A stretch of DNA of 64,000 bases from LC029 sp036676475 (GTDB lineage: Bacteria > Bacillota > Bacilli > Aneurinibacillales > RAOX-1), in the NCBI GenBank assembly GCA_036676475.1, contig JAKFCU010000077.1, positions 157,048 through 221,047 on the forward strand, in the 5' to 3' direction. A model generated the notes under the pieces. The model was not told the origin of the DNA. It ran no database searches and saw nothing but the letters and a program-made list of their open reading frames with translations. This document shows, piece by piece, positions 34,489-43,463 of this stretch. Every line of letters starts with the position of its first letter. Within the stretch, counting starts at the first letter, position 1. The position numbers and the translations under genes are program-made.

Positions 34489-36444
34489 TTACTCCTCCTC
34501 GACAACAAACTTCACATTTTGCTCAATCCACTCTCTACGCGGGGGAACCTTATCCCCCATAAGAATAGTCACGATCCGCTCGGATTCTGCGGCATCTTCA
34601 ATATCCACCTGAATCAGCCTTCGAGTAGCGGGGTTCATGGTCGTATCCCAGAGCTGCGGAGCATTCATCTCTCCCAAACCCTTGTATCGCTGAATCTCAG
34701 CACCCTTCCCAAGCTTCTTCATGGCCTTACTTCGTTCTTCCTCCGACCAGCAGTAAACCATGTCTTGCTTTTTCTTTTCCTGCTTATAAACCTTATATAA
34801 AGGAGGCTGTGCTATATAGACTTTACCGCGCTTAACCAGTTCAGAGAAATGACGATAAAATAAAGTCAGAAGTAGGATTTGGATATGTGCGCCGTCATAA
34901 TCTGCATCAGTCATGATGATAATTTTGTCAAAAGCACATTTAGAAGCATCGAAGTCATCGCCTATTCCGGTCTCGATGACCTCCACAATCGTATTGATCT
35001 CCTCATTGCCGTTTGGGCCAATTACCTCATAGATCTTTTTCTTCTCCACATTAATAGGCTTACCGCGAAGACTTAAAACAGCTTGGAAGTTCCGGTCACG
35101 TCCATTGATCGCTGAGCCGCCCGCACTGTCTCCCTCCACGATGAACAGTTCATTGCGACCTGGATCCCGTTTAGCTGGTGGAGTAAACTTATCGCTGATG
35201 CTCTTCTTTCCTTTTTTCTTTTTCTTGTTCGGGTTTTTCAAAGCTTCCGTGGCCTTCTTAATTTCTTCCTTAATTCTGCGGGACTCGATGGCCCGCTCAA
35301 TGACTGTTTTTGCGATCTCAGGATTTTCCTCTAAAAAATAGCCCATCTTATCCCCGACAAATCCTTCTACTGCAGATCGGGCTTCCTCACTCCCGAGCTT
35401 GTCCTTAGTTTGACTTTCGAATTGGGGATTGTCCATCCGAATGCTGAGAACCGCCATGAATCCTTCCCGGTAATCGTTTCCAGATAGGTTCTTATCATTT
35501 TTCTTCAAAAAGTTGTTTTTCCTTGCGTAGTCATTAAGTGCTTTGGTCATCGCATTGCGCAAGCCTGAAACGTGCGTTCCCTCATCAATCGTGGGAATCG
35601 TGTTTACATAAGACAGTACGTTTTCTGAGGAGGAATCATTGTATTGGAAGGCCAGTTCAATTTCAAGGCTTTCTTTCTCGCCTTCAAAGTATATAACATC
35701 ATGGAACGTACTTTTCCCGTCATTTAAGTACTCAATAAAAGCCTTGATCCCTTCTTCAAAATGGAAGGACTCTTTACGTACAGGAGTGATGCGCTCATCA
35801 TGAAGGTGGATCGTAACCCCCTTAAGGAGAAATGCATTATCCTTTAATCGATCTTTTAATGTCTCATAATGGAATTGGGTTTCGCTGAAAACACGGGGGT
35901 CAGGCATAAAACGAACGGTTGTTCCAGTTTTTTTGGTTGCTCCGACCGTCACCAGGTCTGAAACCGGATGTCCTACTTTGATATCGTCTATATATTCAAA
36001 GCGCTGCTTAAAAATCTTACCGTCACGATGAATTTCCACTTCTAGCCATTCCGAAAGAGCATTGACGACACTGGCTCCTACGCCGTGCAAGCCTCCTGAC
36101 TTCTTATACCCATCTCCGCCACCGAATTTGCCGCCCGCATGGAGCACCGTAAAAACAACGGTTGGTGTGGGGATTCCTTCATCGCGATTCATTCCCGTGG
36201 GAATTCCACGTCCATTATCCTCAACCGTCACACTATTATCCTTATGAATGGTTACTCGGATGGTATCACAGAAGCCTGCCAAGACTTCATCCTTAGAATT
36301 ATCAATAATCTCCCAAACTAAGTGGTGCAGTCCTCTTGTTCCCGTTGAACCAATATACATCCCCGGACGCACACGCACCGCTGTTAATCCTTTGAGGACT
36401 CTTATATCATCATCACTGTATAACTTTTCTTTCATCTGACTCAA
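34489..36444 (-). CDS. parE: DNA topoisomerase IV subunit B
   Basis: 651-aa GHKL ATPase/TOPRIM protein. N-terminal RPGMYIGSTGTRGLHHLVWEIIDN, ATP lid GGLHGVGASVVNALSE, TOPRIM EGDSAGGSA and IIMTDADYDGAHI. Start assigned to a TTG at 36444 (AAAGGGGA 8 nt before) with a nearby ATG at 36435; an upstream extension to 36546 looks untranslated. A lysine-rich NPNKKKKKGKK insert precedes TOPRIM. Operon with parC. Confidence 0.92.
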   Translation of the reverse strand: MSQMKEKLYSDDDIRVLKGLTAVRVRPGMYIGSTGTRGLHHLVWEIIDNSKDEVLAGFCDTIRVTIHKDNSVTVEDNGRGIPTGMNRDEGIPTPTVVFTVLHAGGKFGGGDGYKKSGGLHGVGASVVNALSEWLEVEIHRDGKIFKQRFEYIDDIKVGHPVSDLVTVGATKKTGTTVRFMPDPRVFSETQFHYETLKDRLKDNAFLLKGVTIHLHDERITPVRKESFHFEEGIKAFIEYLNDGKSTFHDVIYFEGEKESLEIELAFQYNDSSSENVLSYVNTIPTIDEGTHVSGLRNAMTKALNDYARKNNFLKKNDKNLSGNDYREGFMAVLSIRMDNPQFESQTKDKLGSEEARSAVEGFVGDKMGYFLEENPEIAKTVIERAIESRRIKEEIKKATEALKNPNKKKKKGKKSISDKFTPPAKRDPGRNELFIVEGDSAGGSAINGRDRNFQAVLSLRGKPINVEKKKIYEVIGPNGNEEINTIVEVIETGIGDDFDASKCAFDKIIIMTDADYDGAHIQILLLTLFYRHFSELVKRGKVYIAQPPLYKVYKQEKKKQDMVYCWSEEERSKAMKKLGKGAEIQRYKGLGEMNAPQLWDTTMNPATRRLIQVDIEDAAESERIVTILMGDKVPPRREWIEQNVKFVVEEE

Positions 36445-36677
36445 TTGGATTTTCCCCTTTGCTTTTAAAATGGACATGTGGGAATCCATTATCCCTCGGT
36501 GCATAAAATATCCCGCTTTATGATTGATTCGTTCTATTATGGTCACCTTTAGTGAATACCATTACGAGAGTTTTTGCGAAACACATGCTTTGTCAATTTA
36601 ACTTGTATTTTTAACCATTACTACCCATCATGTCAATAGCCACACGAGGATTCAGGTATTTCTATACAAATTTTTTT

Positions 36678-36790
36678 TATAAGAAAGCTACTAGTGTGCA
36701 CAGCACTTATGCGTATAATACTTTTCGATAAGTATAAGAAAGCTATTAGTGTGTGCTGCCTTTATGCGTATAATACTTACTAATAAATAT
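36678..36790 (+). repeat. Dispersed palindromic repeat, two copies
   Basis: Two copies in which the first hairpin is enlarged (CTAGTGTGCACAGCAC and TTAGTGTGTGCTGCC) while the GCGTATAATACTT...AAGTAT half is kept. Confidence 0.8.
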
Positions 36791-36828
36791 AAAAAAATGA
36801 CCAGCTCACATATTGCTGAGCTAGTCAT
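36791..36828 (-). terminator. Terminator
   Basis: ATGACTAGCTCA/TGAGCTGGTCAT stem followed by seven T on the minus strand, for the 135-aa zinc protein. Confidence 0.85.
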
Positions 36829-36848
36829 ATATAGGCCAAAATACAAGG

Positions 36849-37256
36849 TTACAATTCGAATTCACTATTGTTTAAAGCTAAAGTTTTACTTGTTTTCCTT
36901 ACCAGTTCGATAATATTATTCCCACAATCCGGACAATATTTAGTTTGAATCGCCACAACTTTTTGACACGAATCACATTCCACCAAATCCTTTAGGAACA
37001 GTGTTTTTCTTTTGGCTTCTTGAATTTGCCGATGGAGATGCTCTAGAGCATGGACTAGAGATTTGATATGGTTTTTTGTCTCTTGTTTAGCCATAACGGG
37101 ATCTCGATATACCTTCTCTCCTATGGACTGGTAGAGCCGATCTGCATCACCCTCTAGCTTTTTGATTTGACTGTTCAATTTATTAACTTCAAGAGCATCT
37201 TGGGATTTGCGAGTTGCTGCATCCAAAGTCCCCTTCATTTTGTTTAAAAATTTCAT
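36849..37256 (-). CDS. Coiled-coil zinc-ribbon protein
   Basis: 135 aa. Helical coiled coil at 1-85 (NKLNSQIKKLEGDADRLYQSIGEKVY), then a zinc ribbon CDSC...CPDC at about 94-114 and a short tail. Bacillales carry many such zinc-ribbon proteins of unknown role. AGGAGGTTGGACG before ATG. Confidence 0.65.
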   Translation of the reverse strand: MKFLNKMKGTLDAATRKSQDALEVNKLNSQIKKLEGDADRLYQSIGEKVYRDPVMAKQETKNHIKSLVHALEHLHRQIQEAKRKTLFLKDLVECDSCQKVVAIQTKYCPDCGNNIIELVRKTSKTLALNNSEFEL

Positions 37257-37365
37257 AGTCGTCCAACCTCCTATTTAAATCATTATATGACCTGTACAAA
37301 GGGAGAAGAACTATTTTCAGATGAAAGGAAATTTGCGGAGAAAATCAACAATTTCGCGGAAATAC

Positions 37366-37419
37366 TAAGTAATAAAGCTACTGGCATAGCCTTATGCGTA
37401 TAATACTTTTTAATAAGTA
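37366..37419 (+). repeat. Dispersed palindromic repeat, one copy
   Basis: AAAGCTACTGGCATAGCC, TTATGCGTATAATACTT and TTAATAAGT, between the zinc-ribbon and S1 genes. Confidence 0.85.
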
Positions 37420-37422
37420 AAA

Positions 37423-37463
37423 AAAAGAAAATAACCGCTCATAAAGAGCGGTTATTTTCTTTT
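37423..37463. terminator. Terminator
   Basis: 18-bp stem (AAAAGAAAATAACCGCTC with GAGCGGTTATTTTCTTTT), loop ATAAA; overlaps the stop codon of the S1 gene. Confidence 0.9.
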
Positions 37464-37868
37464 TTCACGCTTACCAAGATCACTCATTTTATCTTCACTT
37501 GTTTTCATCCATCTTTTCATCAAGCTTTCAAAGTCTTCACCTTTGTTATTTTGTGGATGTCGGGAGTTGCCATGTCCACGATCGCGATGGTCTTCGCGCT
37601 TCCTGAAAGGAGGACGATTGCTTGGCTTAGGTTCTTCATCGATACGCATCGTTAACGAAATTTTACCGTCTGGTTTAATTTCGGTTACTTTGACCTTGAC
37701 CTTGTCATCCACTTTTAACACTTGATTGATGTCTTGAACATAAGATGATGAAATCTGTGAAATGTGAACAAGTCCTTGCTTATTGTCTCCTAAACTGACA
37801 AAGGCACCAAATGGTTGTACACCAACAACAGTACCTTCAATGATATTTCCAACTTCAATCGTACTCAA
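37452..37868 (-). CDS. S1 RNA-binding protein (YabR-like)
   Basis: 138 aa. S1 domain at 5-75 (GNIIEGTVVGVQPFGAFVSLGDNKQGLVHISQIS ... VKVTEIKPDGKISLTMR), a basic/Pro-rich linker and the C-terminal helix FESLMKRWMKTSEDKMSDL that is characteristic of Bacillus YabR. Likely RNA- or ribosome-associated; role unproven. GGGGGAACATTTTTTGAGT region precedes ATG. Confidence 0.8.
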   Translation of the reverse strand: MSTIEVGNIIEGTVVGVQPFGAFVSLGDNKQGLVHISQISSSYVQDINQVLKVDDKVKVKVTEIKPDGKISLTMRIDEEPKPSNRPPFRKREDHRDRGHGNSRHPQNNKGEDFESLMKRWMKTSEDKMSDLGKREKRK

Positions 37869-37979
37869 AAAATGTTCCCCCTAAATCAATATGTACATAT
37901 AGAATATACATCAAAAATGAACGGAAATAAAGAGCAACACAAAGAAAAAAATTGGAATACAGCGAAATGCCTAAAAAAC

Positions 37980-38828
37980 TTAGCTCATTAAAGTAAATTG
38001 GCCAATTGGTTCTCCCATTTTAACAGAATGACCTTCACCTAAATCAGGGAGAAATTCTATTTTCCCTTGCTCAAAAACAAGGACGACTGTTGAACCAAAT
38101 TGAAAAAATCCGATCTCGCCCCCCCGTTCAACATGAACGGTTTCAGACAGTTGTTGATGAACTAAGGTTCCGGCTTTTACATTGGTACCTGCCTCTTTAC
38201 TATATCCTACTTTGACGCTTCCTACGATGGTAGCTCCTACCTTTACTACCCCAACTCTCCCTGCATCAGAGTGTATAAAGGTAGCCAATCGCTCATTTTT
38301 TGCGAATAATCCCTTTACAGCCCTCACCCCAAAAGCATTGACAGGAAAAAGGGTCCCTGGCAAATAGCTGTAATCCGTAATATTGCCCGCAACAGGTGAA
38401 TGGACACGATGATAATCCTTAGGACTCAAGTAAATGGTGATGAATTTTCCTCCATTAAAACGATGAGCTTCTTCTCTTGTTACGCCAAGCAAATTCCATA
38501 TAGTATAGGTAACTCCTTTAGCCTGAATTAACTGTCCTTCATGGATCGTACCCAAAGCGGCAACCTTCCCATCAGCAGGACTGACAATGACATTCCTTTC
38601 TTGCGAAATGGGTCGAAGCTGATCCTTCAGTCTCCGGGTGAAGAATTCATTGAGGGTTCCATATTCCAACATATGCTTTTCCGCTTCTTCCAGCGGGATT
38701 TGAAATACGTTGGAGAAAAGCGGGATTAACCTCCTGCTGAAAGGATGACTAGCCAAATTACCCACCCATCTAGAAATCGCATGAGTTGGCATCATTTTCA
38801 TAAGCTGCAATAAAATCGTATCCTTCAT
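37980..38828 (-). CDS. psd: Phosphatidylserine decarboxylase proenzyme
   Basis: 282 aa. Self-cleavage site FGST near 243 (usually LGST) gives the pyruvoyl group; other landmarks are NEFFTRRLKDQLRP, SPADGKV and HRVHSPVAGNITDYSYLPGTLFPVN. Makes phosphatidylethanolamine at the membrane. The partner pssA is not adjacent. Fits with the LplT-Aas pair at 52-55 kb, which recycles lyso-PE in other bacteria. Confidence 0.93.
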   Translation of the reverse strand: MKDTILLQLMKMMPTHAISRWVGNLASHPFSRRLIPLFSNVFQIPLEEAEKHMLEYGTLNEFFTRRLKDQLRPISQERNVIVSPADGKVAALGTIHEGQLIQAKGVTYTIWNLLGVTREEAHRFNGGKFITIYLSPKDYHRVHSPVAGNITDYSYLPGTLFPVNAFGVRAVKGLFAKNERLATFIHSDAGRVGVVKVGATIVGSVKVGYSKEAGTNVKAGTLVHQQLSETVHVERGGEIGFFQFGSTVVLVFEQGKIEFLPDLGEGHSVKMGEPIGQFTLMS

Positions 38829-38838
38829 CCTTATCCTC

Positions 38839-38932
38839 CGTAAGCCTTATGCGTATAACACTGAACTGATGAGTGTAAGAAAGCTACTGACAGCGTAGCC
38901 TTATGCGTATAACACTCGACTGATAAGTGTTA
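38839..38932 (+). repeat. Dispersed palindromic repeat, about 1.5 copies with altered arms
   Basis: Here the second hairpin reads AACACT...AGTGTT instead of ATACTT...AAGTAT: both arms have changed together. Confidence 0.8.
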
Positions 38933-39065
38933 AAATTACACTTCCTCCATTTTAGATGAAACTAAGGAAAAAGTAAAAATGGTTTTATCTCAATTGCCAC
39001 ATTTATTGACGGATGTTATACTCTATTTGTTATCTAAATATGTAGCAAGCTTCGCGGGGGTACAA

Positions 39066-39719
39066 ATGAAAAAATTTGGCTTTCTTATTTTGACCTTTTT
39101 ATTGGCTCAAATCCTTTTAACTGGATGTTCCCAAGAGAAAGTGATGGATACCGATTTTATTCGCTTACAAAATAAAGTAAAAGATCTTGAAGCAACTCTA
39201 AAACAACGAGAAGAAGAGAATGTCCGTTTAAACCAACAAATGACGGATGTCGAAAACTCGTTAAAACAGCAAAATGAACAAATCACCAAACTCATTGAAG
39301 CCTCTCAAAACATTGAAACTGAAAAGAAGCATCCCGTCATCATTCAAGATGTAAAAATCACATCGGAAAAGATGGATGCTAAAAGCAGAATATTTGGGCC
39401 CTATAATTTAAACGTTACACTTTATAATGCAACAGACCGAAATATTTCTGACAGTCTATCTACTATTTTAGTGGGTGATCACCCCACAAATGCTGGTGAA
39501 GGTCCACAAATTCAACAGATAGTCCGTAGATTTGAATTAAAGCCTAAGGAATCTAAGATCGTGACTTTCACGGATCTTCCTGTCAATGATCCGGCTAAAA
39601 GACTCAACATCATCGTTAAACTGTTAGAAAACACATCCGTTCCTGATGAAGAAGGAGTTTCCGGGAACACAACATGGGTCGTTGTTCCCACTATCATCTT
39701 CCCTCCTAGTCATCCATAA
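39066..39719 (+). CDS. Lipoprotein with coiled-coil domain
   Basis: 217 aa from the ATG at 39066 (GGGGGTACAA before). Signal peptide MKKFGFLILTFLLAQILLTGC with lipobox LLTGC, so lipid-anchored outside the membrane. Residues 30-80 are coiled coil (LQNKVKDLEATLKQREEENVRLNQQMTDVENSLKQQNEQ in pieces); the rest is a beta-rich domain of unknown function ending in VVPTIIFPPSHP. Not recognised beyond that. Confidence 0.75.
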   Translation: MKKFGFLILTFLLAQILLTGCSQEKVMDTDFIRLQNKVKDLEATLKQREEENVRLNQQMTDVENSLKQQNEQITKLIEASQNIETEKKHPVIIQDVKITSEKMDAKSRIFGPYNLNVTLYNATDRNISDSLSTILVGDHPTNAGEGPQIQQIVRRFELKPKESKIVTFTDLPVNDPAKRLNIIVKLLENTSVPDEEGVSGNTTWVVVPTIIFPPSHP

Positions 39720-39772
39720 AGGACTACCGTCCTAAAAGTATTTTCATACTTTTGGGCGCGGTCCTTTTTTTA
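39720..39772 (+). terminator. Terminator
   Basis: AAAGGAC...GTCCTTT outer stem and TAAAAGTAT/ATACTTTT inner stem followed by T7, after the lipoprotein gene. Confidence 0.8.
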
Positions 39773-39819
39773 CTTATCAAAAAGTATTATACGCATGAGG
39801 CTACGTCAGTAGCTTTTTT
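39772..39819 (-). repeat. Dispersed palindromic repeat, one copy, inverted
   Basis: Reverse-complement copy (AAGTATTATACGCATGAGG, CTACGTCAGTAG, CTTTTTTA) immediately after the lipoprotein terminator. Confidence 0.8.
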
Positions 39820-39823
39820 AAAA

Positions 39824-39849
39824 CAAAAAAAGCCCTGTTCATCAAGGCT
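39824..39849 (-). terminator. Terminator
   Basis: AGCCTTGATGAACAGGGCT hairpin then T7 on the minus strand, for the 63-aa gene. Confidence 0.65.
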
Positions 39850-39866
39850 TGTCCAATCGTCTATGA

Positions 39867-40058
39867 TTAACTAATTTTGCGGTGGCCTCGCTGAAGAATA
39901 AAATCATAATGAAAGTTGGCTTCCAGTTGCTCAACACGTGATAAGATCCACCCTTTTTGATTCATTCCGTCCAAAATTTCTGCTGAAAGCATTCCTTTTG
40001 TGACAATCATATGGTGACCACGCATTCTTTTCCCAATGAGTAACACCTTATTTTCCAT
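39867..40058 (-). CDS. Small hypothetical protein
   Basis: 63 aa from the ATG at 40058 (AAAGGGTG about 10 nt before). Begins MENKVLLIGKRMRGHHMIV; basic, one possible beta-alpha unit, ends HYDFILQRGHRKIS. Family not recognised. Confidence 0.5.
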   Translation of the reverse strand: MENKVLLIGKRMRGHHMIVTKGMLSAEILDGMNQKGWILSRVEQLEANFHYDFILQRGHRKIS

Positions 40059-40318
40059 GGCTTTCAACACCCTTTGTCGATATTTTCACCGATTATCCAA
40101 CATTCGTCAACATGCCTTAAACTTCTTTGTTATTTCCTTCCTTGTCTATTATTGTAAATAAAAGGCATTGCTTTTCCAACAAAAATCGTTCTCTTTTTTT
40201 CGACTCCGTTACCCATTTCCTTCTGTTTTCAGTCAAGATTATAGGAGCTTCCAAATCTAATTAAGTCGTTTTGAGGCTTAATATAAAAACTTGAGTATAA
40301 AAAAGAAAAGATTAAATA

Positions 40319-40506
40319 TTATGTAATTTTCTGATATGTTTTAATATTCTGTTTTAGTGCTGCAACTTGGGCCAATCTGTCGATTTCCGAAAGAATTCCT
40401 GCCTTCATTTCCGTTACCTTAGAGAAATCCATAGCATCAATATGATTTTCTCTAAATCGTCCTGTAAGGCTTTCGCTTGGGCGAGAAATGTAGTAGCTTC
40501 TTTCAT
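40319..40506 (-). pseudogene. Frameshifted small ORF (candidate)
   Basis: From the ATG at 40506 the frame reads MKEATTFLAQAKALQDDLEK and then shifts; one base added in the A-run near 40448 would continue as NHIDAMDFSKVTEMKAGILSEIDRLAQ to a stop at 40319. The joined product would be about 62 aa, amphipathic. No ribosome site and it follows a terminator, so decay is likely; it could also be noise. Confidence 0.3.
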
Positions 40507-40510
40507 TAGA

Positions 40511-40543
40511 TAAAAAAGACCTGAACAATTGTATTCAGGCCTT
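40511..40543 (-). terminator. Terminator
   Basis: AAGGCCTGAA/TTCAGGTCTT stem (one G-U) then T6 on the minus strand, for the 204-aa gene. Confidence 0.8.
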
Positions 40544-40552
40544 TAGACTATA

Positions 40553-41167
40553 TTAATGTGTATGTTCAATATGACGCGAAATCTCCAACATTTCTCCTGC
40601 ACCTTCCACTTTGAGCGAAGTAGCCGTAGCTATCGCCTTGATATCCGGTTTTAAAATGATGGTCGTACGAATCAGCTCAGAAGCTTCATCTATCGGACTA
40701 AAATAACAAACTAGAGTGTCAGAGGCGTCCATCCGTTTGACCGATACTTCCTCCAAATAAGCCATAAACTCGGTGTTATCATTATGACGCACAAATAAAA
40801 GGTCATCCATATATTTCTCTTTGATCATCCTTACTAATTCTCTCGCGTTGTGGTATTCCACATGCAGTGAAGATAGATGGGCGAAGGGAGCCAAATCATC
40901 CTCCCACATCAAATCATCCAGAAAAATTTCCATCTCTTGTTCTTCTAACGGAGACAGCTCTCTCTTTCTGTATATTTTCATTTCTTCATCGGAGAATGCA
41001 ATATCGGCTATTTCTTCCCCACTCTTTGTCACTGTAATATCCAATGAATTAATGCCGCTGTGACCAACTCTGTAATCCCACTTCGTTAGGTCATAAATAA
41101 TTGAGGATATTCCCATTCTAGGCTGTTGCTGATCAAGCAAGAAAAACCCTCCTTCATCTTTTAGCAT
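40553..41167 (-). CDS. Hypothetical protein, 204 aa
   Basis: Acidic soluble protein, begins MLKDEGGFFLLDQQQPRMG, ends EISRHIEHTH. No membrane segment, no recognised motif; contains EEQEMEIFLDDLMWEDDL and a beta-rich C-terminal part. Clean gene with its own terminator. Function unknown. Confidence 0.6.
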   Translation of the reverse strand: MLKDEGGFFLLDQQQPRMGISSIIYDLTKWDYRVGHSGINSLDITVTKSGEEIADIAFSDEEMKIYRKRELSPLEEQEMEIFLDDLMWEDDLAPFAHLSSLHVEYHNARELVRMIKEKYMDDLLFVRHNDNTEFMAYLEEVSVKRMDASDTLVCYFSPIDEASELIRTTIILKPDIKAIATATSLKVEGAGEMLEISRHIEHTH

Positions 41168-41322
41168 TTCTACTACTTTGAATTACCTCTTACTGAAATG
41201 CATTGTTGTCCTTTGGGGCTTCATCTCTTCTCCTATCTACTACGTCGAAGTTTGTCATCTTTTGAAAATTGATTTATCAATATTTATTTCCTGAATTTGA
41301 GGGTGTTATGTACTCCGTAAAA

Positions 41323-41352
41323 TAAAAAAGACTTCTCGTATAAGGAGAAGTC
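41323..41352 (-). terminator. Terminator
   Basis: GACTTCTC/GAGAAGTC stem with T6 on the minus strand. Confidence 0.75.
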
Positions 41353-41448
41353 AAATATACCTCTCAACCAACTAATTGTTTAGTTAATTGATACGTTAAC
41401 AATAACATAAGTTCTATAGTTTGTATAACAAAAAATATTACCAATAGA

Positions 41449-41769
41449 CTATTGCGTTTCATCCGATTGCTCTTGCTTGCTATTTTCCTGCTCTCCCTCG
41501 ATGTTCAGGGATTCTCCACCCAGATGAATATAAACATAGGGCTCCGCTTCTTGATTCCCATTAATAGACTGTTTCAATCCATCGATAAAATGGGAAGTAA
41601 TATCAAGAAAATTTTGCTTTTCCCCTTCATCTTCCAACTGACCCAACACATATAAATCTCCTTCTTCTTTAAACATATACGAGAGGTAACCGACGGGCTT
41701 GCCTTTGCCGTTCACCACATTCAGTATTTCACCATGTTCGTTGCGAAATTGCGGTTCAAGGAAAATCAT
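41449..41769 (-). CDS. Hypothetical protein, 106 aa
   Basis: Start taken at the ATG at 41769 with AAAGTGGTG upstream. Acidic, begins MIFLEPQFRNEHGEILNVVNGKGKPVGYLSYMF, ends in a Glu/Ser/Gln-rich tail. Mixed fold without known motifs. Confidence 0.55.
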   Translation of the reverse strand: MIFLEPQFRNEHGEILNVVNGKGKPVGYLSYMFKEEGDLYVLGQLEDEGEKQNFLDITSHFIDGLKQSINGNQEAEPYVYIHLGGESLNIEGEQENSKQEQSDETQ

Positions 41770-41851
41770 CGACTTCACCACTTTACTAAATGTTTAGTCA
41801 TACTTATGTTAGTTTAACCAAATCAGATCAAATTTATCCAAAAAATAAAGG

Positions 41852-41886
41852 AAAGGACATTAAGCCAGGAAGGCATTCTGTCCTTT
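41852..41886. terminator. Terminator
   Basis: AAAGGACA...TGTCCTTT stem with flanking A/T tracts, at the end of the malic enzyme gene. Confidence 0.65.
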
Positions 41887-41890
41887 TATT

Positions 41891-43312
41891 TTATTTTAAA
41901 TCTCTTGGATCACGGCGAGCTACTCCCGTTTGGACAGCGGCTTTGAAAACAGCTTCACGGACCTTTTCTACTACTTTATTATTAAATACACTTGGGATAA
42001 TATAAGTCTCACTTAATTCTTCATCTCCCACAGCCGACGCTATCGCTTCTGCCGCAGCTAGCTTCATAGATTCATTGATTTCTGTTGCCCGGCAATCCAG
42101 TGCTCCGCGAAAAATCCCTGGGAAACATAAAACATTGTTGATTTGATTGGGGAAATCTGATCTTCCTGTTGCCATAACCCGTACATGAGGTGCAGCAAGA
42201 TCTGGGTCTATCTCTGGAACTGGATTCGCCATTGCGAACACGATAGGGTCTTTCCCCATCTTCTTGACATCCTCAACCTTTAAGATCCCAGATGCAGATA
42301 CGCCAATAAATACATCGGCACCCTCGATGACATCGGATAAGTATCCTCGTATATTATGAGGATTGGTGATATTCGCATACATGGTCCAATGAGGATTATC
42401 GTATGAGTCATCACGGTTAATGGCTCCCATGCGATCCACCCCAATAATATTACGAACCCCTGCTGCCAATAAGATTTTGGTACAAGCAATCCCAGCAGCT
42501 CCAATCCCAGTAAATATCACTTTAAGGTCTTCCAGCTTCTTCCCGACAATTTTCACAGCATTTAACAATCCAGCCAACAGCACAACAGCTGTACCATGCT
42601 GATCATCATGGAATACAGGAATATCTAATTCCTTCCTCAATCTTTCTTCAATTTCAAAACAACGAGGAGAAGAAATGTCTTCTAAATTAATCCCCCCAAA
42701 TGCTGGAGAAATCGCTTTTACTATTCGAATAATTTCTTCCGTATCCTTCGTATCCAAACAGATGGGAAAAGCATCCACATTGGCCAATTGCTTAAATAAC
42801 ATGGCTTTCCCTTCCATGACAGGCATAGCCGCAGAAGGTCCGATATCTCCTAGACCTAATACAGCCGTTCCGTCCGATACGACGGCAACCGTGTTTCGCT
42901 TGATGGTTAAGGAATAGGCCTTGGATGGTTCTTCTTGGATAGCTGTACACACACGAGCCACGTGCGGCGTATAGACACGAGACAAGTCATCACGGTTTTT
43001 AATCGGAATTTTGGATTTGATTTCAATCTTCCCACCTATATGCATCAAGAAGGTACGGTCAGAAACATTAATTACCTTTGAACCCTGTAATTTTGATATG
43101 GCATCACTAATGAGCAGGCTGTGTTTATTATCATAAACATTCACGGTTACATCGCGAATGGTTTGTGTTTTACTTGACGAAATAACGTCAATCCCAACAA
43201 TATCTCCCCCTGCATCACCGATTGCCTTGGCAATATCACCAAATGTAATGATATCTTTTTCCAGTTGAATTCGAATAATAATGTGCATACTGGCGCCACT
43301 AGGCATGGACAT
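41891..43312 (-). CDS. Malic enzyme with N-terminal ACT domain
   Basis: 473 aa from the ATG at 43312 (GGAGG 8 nt before). Residues about 10-80 are an ACT domain (IIIRIQLEKDIITFGDIAKAIGDAGGDIVGIDVI); the malic enzyme core follows with VSDGTAVLGLGDIGPSAAMPVMEGKAMLF, FHDDQHGTAVV and nucleotide-binding FTGIGAAGIAC. Oxidatively decarboxylates malate to pyruvate, NAD(P) choice unclear. ACT-fused malic enzymes occur in Bacillales (YtsJ relatives lack the fusion) and suggest amino-acid control. Confidence 0.9.
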   Translation of the reverse strand: MSMPSGASMHIIIRIQLEKDIITFGDIAKAIGDAGGDIVGIDVISSSKTQTIRDVTVNVYDNKHSLLISDAISKLQGSKVINVSDRTFLMHIGGKIEIKSKIPIKNRDDLSRVYTPHVARVCTAIQEEPSKAYSLTIKRNTVAVVSDGTAVLGLGDIGPSAAMPVMEGKAMLFKQLANVDAFPICLDTKDTEEIIRIVKAISPAFGGINLEDISSPRCFEIEERLRKELDIPVFHDDQHGTAVVLLAGLLNAVKIVGKKLEDLKVIFTGIGAAGIACTKILLAAGVRNIIGVDRMGAINRDDSYDNPHWTMYANITNPHNIRGYLSDVIEGADVFIGVSASGILKVEDVKKMGKDPIVFAMANPVPEIDPDLAAPHVRVMATGRSDFPNQINNVLCFPGIFRGALDCRATEINESMKLAAAEAIASAVGDEELSETYIIPSVFNNKVVEKVREAVFKAAVQTGVARRDPRDLK

Positions 43313-43463
43313 TTTGTTTCCCTCCATCATCTATATGTTTAGTACTGTTTAAATCTTACTCCTAGTCCATTAGAAGTTCAAGTATAATAAGGGAAAATTT
43401 GTATGCACTCTGAATAAAAAAGCGATAGAGTATTATTACTTTCTGATCAGTACAAGGCTAGAC

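Noticed and set aside
43430..43460. Possible degenerate copy of the dispersed repeat (GAGTATTATTACTTTCTGATCAG)
   Set aside because: Only the second half is vaguely similar; too weak to count.
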